Assembly (NCBI GenBank): GCA_016125225.1
Contig: WGME01000037.1
Location: forward strand, 1-38,584
Source of the DNA: a bacterium
GTDB taxonomy: Bacteria; Planctomycetota; Planctomycetia; Planctomycetales; Planctomycetaceae
DNA length: 38,584 nucleotides
Direction: 5' to 3'
Positions 34,048 through 38,584 of the stretch are shown in pieces. The notes beneath the pieces were generated by a model. It was not told the origin of the DNA, ran no database searches, and saw only the letters and a program-made list of their open reading frames with translations. A program made the position numbers and the translations under genes. The number at the start of each line of letters is the position of its first letter. Within the stretch, counting starts at the first letter, position 1.

Positions 34048-34134
34048 GGAGAGGTGACAGAGAGGCTGATTGTGCCGGTCTCGAAAACCGGTGTATCCGC
34101 AAGGATACCGGGGGTTCGAATCCCCCCCTCTCCG
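34048..34134 (+). tRNA. tRNA-Ser (CGA anticodon), probable integration site
   Basis: An 87-nt class II tRNA. The acceptor GGAGAGG pairs with CCTCTCC, discriminator G. The anticodon stem CCGGT/ACCGG holds loop CTCGAAA (anticodon CGA). The long variable arm TATCCGCAAGGATA and the T arm GGGGTTCGAATCCCC are clear. CCA is not encoded. A tyrosine recombinase gene starts 122 bp downstream on the same strand, the usual arrangement when an element has integrated into the 3' end of a tRNA gene. Confidence 0.97.
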
Positions 34135-34153
34135 CTTGATGGATCTGCGGCCT

Positions 34154-34186
34154 GCTGTAAGTGGTGTTTGAGTAGCCACTTACAGC
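34154..34186 (+). terminator. Perfect 11-bp hairpin after tRNA-Ser
   Basis: GCTGTAAGTGG (34154-34164) and CCACTTACAGC (34176-34186) are exact reverse complements around an 11-nt loop, followed by ATTCTTTCC. It could end tRNA transcription, or serve as a recombinase binding site, as it lies between the tRNA 3' end and the integrase gene. Confidence 0.55.
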
Positions 34187-34215
34187 ATTCTTTCCGCGAA
34201 ATCTTCCGTGTGCTG

Positions 34216-34243
34216 GTGCACAGTTGGTGCACACCGCGTGCAC
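34216..34243. promoter_or_regulatory. Three GTGCAC palindromes at exact 11-bp spacing
   Basis: GTGCAC occurs at 34216-34221, 34227-34232 and 34238-34243, each 11 bp from the last, just before the integrase start (34256). Helical phasing on one face suggests cooperative binding of one protein. A fourth GTGCAC is inside the gene at 34294-34299. Candidate operator or arm-type site. Confidence 0.5.
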
Positions 34244-34255
34244 GGGAGATTTGCT

Positions 34256-35638
34256 ATGGCAGAGTCTTTTCGACCGCCGCGACGTTCGCGGCGGTGCACA
34301 CGCTACCGCATCGGTTGCGTGTCCCTCTATCTCCACCATCAGGCCTGGTGGATCTATTACCGCGAAGGTGGCCAGCCGGTTCGTCGTCGGCTTGGTCAGG
34401 ACTACGAGGCTGCCGCCCGCGTGGCCGTCGAAGTCCATGCGCAGCTTGCGTCGGCCCGTCCGACCTGCCTGACGTTCACGCCGATCTCCCTGGCCGAGTT
34501 GCAGCAGGCGTTCCTGCGGTATCACGAGCAGGTACAGCGGTCCTCGCTGGCAACCATCGCCCGCTACCGCACGGCGACTCAGCATCTCGTCGACTTCGCC
34601 GCTCAAGTGGGGCCGCAGCGTCCGGCCCATGAGCTGTCCGTCACACAGTTTGTGACCTTTCTCCGCAGCCGTGAAGTCACCCCGAATGGCCATCCGCATG
34701 CCACCAAACGACGGCTGCGCGACCAGGGGGTGCAGTACATCCTGGAAGTCTGCCGCTCGTTGTATGGCTTTGCTCAACGGCAACGCCATTTGCCTCCCTA
34801 TGCCGGGAATCCGTTCGCGGAACTTCGGATCGAGCGGATGCGTTGTGACGATGCCAAGCCGGTCTTCGTCTTCGATGCCCATACCGAAGGGTTATTCCTG
34901 CAGGCAGCCCATGCCTGGGAATTTCCGATCCAGTTCACGCTCGCGAAAACCGGGTTACGACCAGGCGAACTCTGTCACCTGCTGATTGAAGACGTGGATC
35001 TGTCGCAGGGCTGGCTGGCGATTCGCAATAAGCCGGAACTGGGCTGGGCGGTGAAGACCCGCAACGAACGTGCGGTGCCCTTGCTGCCGGAACTGACGGC
35101 CGTGTTGTCGGTGGTCATTGCCGATCGCCCGGCGGGTGTGCTGTTTCGGCGGCCTCGCTATGTCGCTCCGGATTCTCAGCTCGACCGGGGCAATCGGGCA
35201 AGTCTGGCCCAGCGACTGCAAGCCCAACTCCATGAGCAGGAACAACGCCTGGGACGACGGCTTGATCGAACCGATCAGCAACGGCTAGCCCGCCAATTCT
35301 GGCAGGCGGCGGGTGCTTTCGACCCCGATCAGATTCGTCGATCGTTTCTGCGCATCGCCCGCCGCGCGGGCATGCCGCACGCCAGCTGTCCCAAGAGTTG
35401 GCGGCACACGGTAGCCACCCTGCTGCAGGATGCCAACGTCGATCCGCTGTTGCGGCAGATCACGCTCGGGCATCAACCGTCGGGAGCCCATGCGGCTCTC
35501 GGCATGACCACGGTCTATACGCATTCGCGTCCCGAAACCCAGGCCCGTGAAATCCGCCGGGCCCTGTCCCTCTGGCCATCAACCCTCGAACTTGCCCGTA
35601 CCTGGGCCGTACAAGGATGTGTCCCATGCCACAAATGA
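34256..35638 (+). CDS. Tyrosine recombinase (integrase)
   Basis: A 460-residue XerC/D-like tyrosine recombinase. N-terminal SAM-like core-binding domain at about 75-185. Catalytic residues are visible: Arg235 in TGLRPGELCH, Lys267 in AVKTRNERAV, Lys380 and Arg383 in CPKSWRHTVATLL (Lys in the position usually His), His406 in ITLGHQPSG and the nucleophile Tyr421 in MTTVYTHS. An Arg/Gln-rich insert of about 70 residues (300-370) separates the beta-sheet from the second box. ATG 34256 is preceded by GGGAGA; GTG 34208 is an unlikely longer start. It overlaps the following serine recombinase gene by 13 bp. Adjacent to tRNA-Ser. Confidence 0.93.
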   Translation: MAESFRPPRRSRRCTRYRIGCVSLYLHHQAWWIYYREGGQPVRRRLGQDYEAAARVAVEVHAQLASARPTCLTFTPISLAELQQAFLRYHEQVQRSSLATIARYRTATQHLVDFAAQVGPQRPAHELSVTQFVTFLRSREVTPNGHPHATKRRLRDQGVQYILEVCRSLYGFAQRQRHLPPYAGNPFAELRIERMRCDDAKPVFVFDAHTEGLFLQAAHAWEFPIQFTLAKTGLRPGELCHLLIEDVDLSQGWLAIRNKPELGWAVKTRNERAVPLLPELTAVLSVVIADRPAGVLFRRPRYVAPDSQLDRGNRASLAQRLQAQLHEQEQRLGRRLDRTDQQRLARQFWQAAGAFDPDQIRRSFLRIARRAGMPHASCPKSWRHTVATLLQDANVDPLLRQITLGHQPSGAHAALGMTTVYTHSRPETQAREIRRALSLWPSTLELARTWAVQGCVPCHK

Positions 35639-37539
35639 ACATTCCTCTGACTCCCAAAAATCCCAGTGGCCCCTTGCGGGTGATCATGCTCGGTCGGGTC
35701 TCGACCGCGCATCAGAACATCGAAAATATCGAGGCGTCATATGCGTCCAATGCCCGGGTCTTAAGCCAGATGTATCCCGGCGAGACGGAGATCCGTCACT
35801 TCGGGGAACGGGGAAGTGGCTGGAAGGTCAACCGGGTGACGATTGACGAAGCGGAAAACGAGATTAAGACCGGAACCTGGGATCTGGTCCTGATGGAGGA
35901 TTTGAGCCGAGCCTGGCGGAATCCCCAGTTTCAGTTTCGACTGGCACAACTCTGCGTGGACCATCGCACGCGGATGATCTGCATCGGTGACGGGATCGAT
36001 ACGGCTGATCCGAACTGGGAAACCCTATTGGGCGCCGCGGTACTGCGGCATTCAGCGACCGTGCCGGAAACACGCCGCAGGGTGCGACGGACGGCGGACT
36101 ACCAGTTCCAGCTGGGAGGCATGGTGCTAAAGCTGCGGTATGGCTACCGCCGGTTGACCGCGGAAGAGGCCGCCAGCGGGGAATTTGGACCCGTGGGGCT
36201 CCTGGTGGCACGTATGCCGGAATGCACTCCGATCATTCTCGAAATGCGGCAGCGAGTGCTGCGGGGAGAGTCGTACGCATCGATCGCGCGTTGGCTGAAC
36301 GCCGCGGAAATCTCGCCGGGCCCTTATGTTACGGGCGGAGTCTGGAATGGCCCACTCGTGCGAGATTTGCTCCGTGATCCCATTTTGAACGGGTTGCGAC
36401 GATTTCGGATGCTCGAGTATCGGCTGACTTACGCGACCGGCGAGCACAAACGAGAACAAAACGCCAATCCTCAGACGGCAGAATGCCCAGAGCTGGCTCA
36501 TATGACTCAGCAAGAGCAAGAGGAACTCTGGGAGGCCATGGATCGCTACTCACCGCGGCGAACCCCCTATGGCCGGCGGGGCACGCGGCGCTCGGATTCC
36601 TACTGGCCCGGCCTCCACCTGCACTGTGGCATCTGTGGAGAGGTCTGCAATTATGTTCTCGAGCAACGGCTCCGCTGTCGTCACGGCAACTTGTGTCGGG
36701 GCCAGAACCGCTGCTGGAATCGCGTGCAGGTACCGGCCGCAATGGTGCGTCAGTTCGTCTTACCGCAGCTGCTCGAACGGTTGCAATCGGATCCGGTACT
36801 TTACCAACGCCTTCTCCATGAGGTGGAACAGACACTGCAACACTCGGGACGGCATTCTCAGCAACAGCAGCAGCGGCTGCGAAACCGCCTGCGGGACGCT
36901 GAGCGGGATCTGGAGGGAGCCACGACAGCCCTGATTCGGCTGCCGGAGTCCGAGAGTCTGCAGAACCGGCAGCAGGAACTCGAAGGCCAGGTGCGACAAC
37001 TGCGACAAGAGCTGGCGCAGCTGGAATCTGCCGATGAGCGGCCCACCTGGCGGACGCGTGATGACATCGAGCGGGATTTGCTCGCGGTGCTCCATCACCT
37101 GGCGGCCACGTCCTATCCCTTCAGCCGTTGCCTGCGGGGACTCATCCCCCGGTTGGAACTGGTCCCCGTGCAGGCCTTCGACACGAGCCAGGTGCGGGCA
37201 CGGATCCGCATCACCTGGCCCGCGCTGGCAGAAGGCGGAGCTCCGGACGTCTGCGAAATCGATGCCTTCACCCCGCCACAACATATTCGTCAGGCAGTGC
37301 AGTATCAGCGATTGCGACAGGCGGAAACCCAATTGACGCTCCTGGAAATCGGTCAGCGACTGGGGCTGAGCAAAGCCGAACGGAGTCGCGCACAGCGGTA
37401 TCTGGAATTGATGGAGGCCGCCGGTTCAACCGCCCCCTATCGGGAATTGACCGCGCCGCCCACCAATGCCTCCCGCTGGCGACCGCAGGGTCGCAACTCG
37501 CCCCCCTCACCGCCTGAGGCCACGGGTGATGCGGCATGA
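35626..37539 (+). CDS. Large serine recombinase
   Basis: A 637-residue large serine recombinase. The N-terminal resolvase domain has GRVSTAHQNIENIEASY with Arg24 and nucleophile Ser26, and MEDLSRAWRNPQFQFRL. The recombinase domain follows (LRYGYRRLTAEEAA, then WNGPLVRDLLRDPILNGLRR). A zinc ribbon has CGICGEVC and later CRHGNLC and C, then a Gln/Arg/Leu-rich coiled coil at about 400-470. The C-terminus has a helix-turn-helix-like LEIGQRLGLSKAERSRAQRY. ATG 35626 is chosen because AAGGA (35613-35617) stands 8 nt upstream; it overlaps the integrase by 13 bp in another frame, so the two are probably translated together. Confidence 0.92.
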   Translation: MPQMNIPLTPKNPSGPLRVIMLGRVSTAHQNIENIEASYASNARVLSQMYPGETEIRHFGERGSGWKVNRVTIDEAENEIKTGTWDLVLMEDLSRAWRNPQFQFRLAQLCVDHRTRMICIGDGIDTADPNWETLLGAAVLRHSATVPETRRRVRRTADYQFQLGGMVLKLRYGYRRLTAEEAASGEFGPVGLLVARMPECTPIILEMRQRVLRGESYASIARWLNAAEISPGPYVTGGVWNGPLVRDLLRDPILNGLRRFRMLEYRLTYATGEHKREQNANPQTAECPELAHMTQQEQEELWEAMDRYSPRRTPYGRRGTRRSDSYWPGLHLHCGICGEVCNYVLEQRLRCRHGNLCRGQNRCWNRVQVPAAMVRQFVLPQLLERLQSDPVLYQRLLHEVEQTLQHSGRHSQQQQQRLRNRLRDAERDLEGATTALIRLPESESLQNRQQELEGQVRQLRQELAQLESADERPTWRTRDDIERDLLAVLHHLAATSYPFSRCLRGLIPRLELVPVQAFDTSQVRARIRITWPALAEGGAPDVCEIDAFTPPQHIRQAVQYQRLRQAETQLTLLEIGQRLGLSKAERSRAQRYLELMEAAGSTAPYRELTAPPTNASRWRPQGRNSPPSPPEATGDAA

Positions 37540-37540
37540 A

Positions 37541-37604
37541 GAGCGATCTGCGACTCGCTTCGCCAGACCGGTCGGCCACCGACGCGCCGGTCTGGCGATC
37601 GCTC
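37541..37604. repeat. Nested inverted repeat directly after the serine recombinase stop
   Basis: Three sets of perfectly complementary arms are nested: GAGCGATC (37541-37548) with GATCGCTC (37597-37604), CGCCAGACCGG (37561-37571) with CCGGTCTGGCG (37587-37597, sharing one base), and an innermost TCGG/CCGA pair (37572-37582). The whole 64-bp block can fold into one compound hairpin. No T-run follows. Candidates are a recombination site, a protein binding site or a structured RNA. Confidence 0.7.
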
Positions 37605-37855
37605 GGCACGGAAGTGACAGGAGATTCAATGGTCAGGATAGCGTTCACCACGAATCTGCGGTCGTTACATAGCCGGAGTGCTTCCCCTGAATTTCTCTCG
37701 AATCTGCGTCATATATCTTTGAGGACTGTTAGGGATCACCATGGCAGGAATGGCTTGGGAAACCGTAACTCATTTCTGGGCCCTACCTATGGCCCACTCT
37801 CATGATCTGCCCCCATGAGTTCGCGACCACCGCTGATGACCAATGAGCCGTTCAT

Positions 37856-37885
37856 CGCCAGGGATGTTCCCCTGGCGTTTTTTTT
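37856..37885 (+). terminator. Strong rho-independent terminator
   Basis: An 8-bp stem, CGCCAGGG (37856-37863) with CCCTGGCG (37870-37877), a 6-nt loop and an uninterrupted run of eight T (37878-37885). It most likely ends the recombinase operon transcript 317 bp after the last stop. Confidence 0.92.
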
Positions 37886-37964
37886 GGCCTGACACAACCC
37901 CCTCGGTGACCCCGGCGAAATGCATGGGCACCAATCTTTTCCCCCGTAAGAAAGGCCTTCCCTT

Positions 37965-38300
37965 ATGACGCAGGACGAACGGCCGCCTCCGTGGTGGACG
38001 CGTTGGGACCAGACATTGCAGACCGGGGCGAACCTGGCCGCCACGCTGGTGCACTGGGCTCGGGGGATACCACCCCGACCGTTGCACGGTGATCGCTGGC
38101 GGCGGCCCCGCCGACGCTGGCGACGCTGCCTCATCTTCGAAGAACTTGAAGAAGAGGAGCCCGCATTCCGACAGACCAACCCCGACGCCTATCACGCCGT
38201 TCGGAAGCCCGATCGCTACCCGCCCACCCCCACGAGTCCCACGTTTCTTCACCACGGGCATCACCCTGGACACCTGCCGATGTGCTCAATGGCCTGCTGA
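37965..38300 (+). CDS. Small hypothetical protein of the mobile region
   Basis: A 111-residue frame that starts with ATG about 9 nt after AAAGG. The sequence is Arg/Pro/Trp-rich (WWTRWDQTLQTGANLAATLV, later RRWRRCLIFEELEEEEP). No family recognised. It begins shortly after a strong terminator, and an alternative small gene overlaps its end. Coding status is uncertain. Confidence 0.4.
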   Translation: MTQDERPPPWWTRWDQTLQTGANLAATLVHWARGIPPRPLHGDRWRRPRRRWRRCLIFEELEEEEPAFRQTNPDAYHAVRKPDRYPPTPTSPTFLHHGHHPGHLPMCSMAC

Positions 38301-38416
38301 TCGTGCTGTTCTTCGTGGCCCCCGGCTGGTGCCTGGTGCTGTGGTTCGCCTGCGGGGGACTGATGGCCCTGCGGGCCTGGTGCTTCCTGGGACGGGCAAT
38401 GAAAGGCAGAAGGTAG
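38282..38416 (+). CDS. Possible 44-residue membrane peptide
   Basis: A short frame starting at GTG 38282 overlaps the end of the preceding small ORF by 19 bp in another frame. The product is almost entirely one or two hydrophobic helices (LLIVLFFVAPGWCLVLWFAC, then LMALRAWCFLGRAM) with a basic tail KGRR. No good ribosome binding site, so coding status is weakly supported, but the clear membrane-helix plus positive end pattern is suggestive. Confidence 0.3.
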   Translation: MLNGLLIVLFFVAPGWCLVLWFACGGLMALRAWCFLGRAMKGRR

Positions 38417-38509
38417 AAGGAGGAACAGAGAAGCCGAGTGCCCTGGACTTACCCACATTTGGTGGGCGCTGGGAAAGGAGTAAGATTTCTTTTCAAGGAG
38501 CCCAGCGAG

Positions 38510-38584
38510 ATGCCGAAGAAGAATCGGGTTTACACTCAGGAGTTTAAGCGTGAAGCAGTGGAGTTGTTGACAGTCCGTGGTCTG
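38510..38584 (+). CDS. IS3-family transposase OrfA, N-terminus (cut by window end)
   Basis: The first 25 residues read MPKKNRVYTQEFKREAVELL then TVRGL, the start of the HTH_Tnp_1 domain of IS3-family OrfA proteins, which bind the IS ends. AAGGAG lies about 10 nt upstream of ATG 38510. The left end of the IS should lie between about 38430 and 38500, but its inverted repeat cannot be fixed without the other end. Confidence 0.85.
   Translation, partial: MPKKNRVYTQEFKREAVELLTVRGL

Larger units (their letters stand above)
37540..37964. other. Gap after the recombinases with structured DNA and a terminator
   Basis: No supported gene in 425 bp. An 89-codon frame (37536-37805) starts at an ATGA overlap with the serine recombinase stop, but its product resembles no protein and it runs through a large inverted repeat, so it is not called. 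The gap holds the nested inverted repeat (37541-37604) and an intrinsic terminator (37856-37885). Confidence 0.5.

Noticed and set aside
37496-37516. Possible second copy of the tRNA-Ser 3' end (TCGCCCCCCTCACCGCCTGA)
   Set aside because: It resembles the tRNA 3' end but needs an indel and several mismatches within 20 bp, and it lies inside the serine recombinase coding sequence. Probably chance in C-rich DNA, not an attachment site.
37536-37805. 89-codon frame coupled by ATGA to the serine recombinase stop
   Set aside because: The coupling is attractive, but the frame runs through a 64-bp nested inverted repeat and the product shows no protein-like pattern. Kept only as a note.
1-38584. CRISPR array
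   Set aside because: No regularly spaced identical repeats of 20-40 bp with unique spacers were seen; the CT-rich intergenic strings are irregular and not spaced.

Overview
The window looks like chromosomal DNA from a planctomycete (order Planctomycetales). The main evidence is a complete microcompartment operon of the planctomycete/verrucomicrobia (PVM) type. Supporting evidence is a Tat-exported Gfo/Idh/MocA oxidoreductase, a planctomycete-style Ser/Thr kinase, a TMTC-like membrane protein with TPRs, weak or missing Shine-Dalgarno sites on several genes, and short degenerate repeats in many intergenic gaps. Family assignments come from reading motifs; no database search was run.

Layout. 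1-128: tail of an IS5-like transposase cut by the window edge. 613-4684 (minus): three-gene cell-surface operon (GT2 glycosyltransferase, membrane-anchored SGNH hydrolase, TMTC-like TPR protein). 4981-5053 (minus): tRNA-Phe. 5653-16008 (plus): BMC operon with a DeoR regulator, PduL, two BMC-H, acetate kinase, three BMC-P, a small membrane protein, an aldehyde dehydrogenase, an RpiB-like protein of unknown function, a class II aldolase, an LDH/MDH-family dehydrogenase and a DeoC/LacD-like protein. 16024-18733: a convergent TIM-barrel sugar isomerase/epimerase and a divergent SLC13 transporter. 18994-22912: VWA protein, MNIO (DUF692) enzyme and its DUF2063 partner. 22937-33864: mostly housekeeping genes (FKBP lipoprotein, SDR plus KdgF-like cupin, TsaB, UvrD/Rep helicase, Ser/Thr kinase, Gfo/Idh/MocA protein, STAS protein, UvrB). 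34048-38584: tRNA-Ser followed by a mobile-looking region with overlapping tyrosine and large serine recombinase genes, structured DNA, small ORFs and the start of an IS3-family orfA.

How the BMC genes fit together. Established knowledge of PVM compartments is that the class II aldolase splits L-fuculose-1-P or L-rhamnulose-1-P into DHAP and L-lactaldehyde. The CoA-acylating aldehyde dehydrogenase makes lactoyl-CoA, PduL makes lactoyl-phosphate, and acetate kinase may recover ATP. The LDH/MDH-family enzyme is the likely NAD recycler. Four proteins carry encapsulation-peptide-like amphipathic helices. The shell has BMC-H and BMC-P but no BMC-T, as expected for this type.

Most worth a second look: the RpiB-like cargo protein that has lost the RpiB catalytic residues; an integral membrane protein inside the BMC operon; a 7-bp tandem repeat inside the last BMC gene whose slippage would frameshift its tail; structured spacers flanking only the BMC-H genes; an arginine at the LDH/MDH specificity position; the overlapping Tyr/Ser recombinase pair beside tRNA-Ser, with phased GTGCAC palindromes upstream and a nested inverted repeat downstream; and inverted repeats placed at the stop codons of convergent gene pairs.
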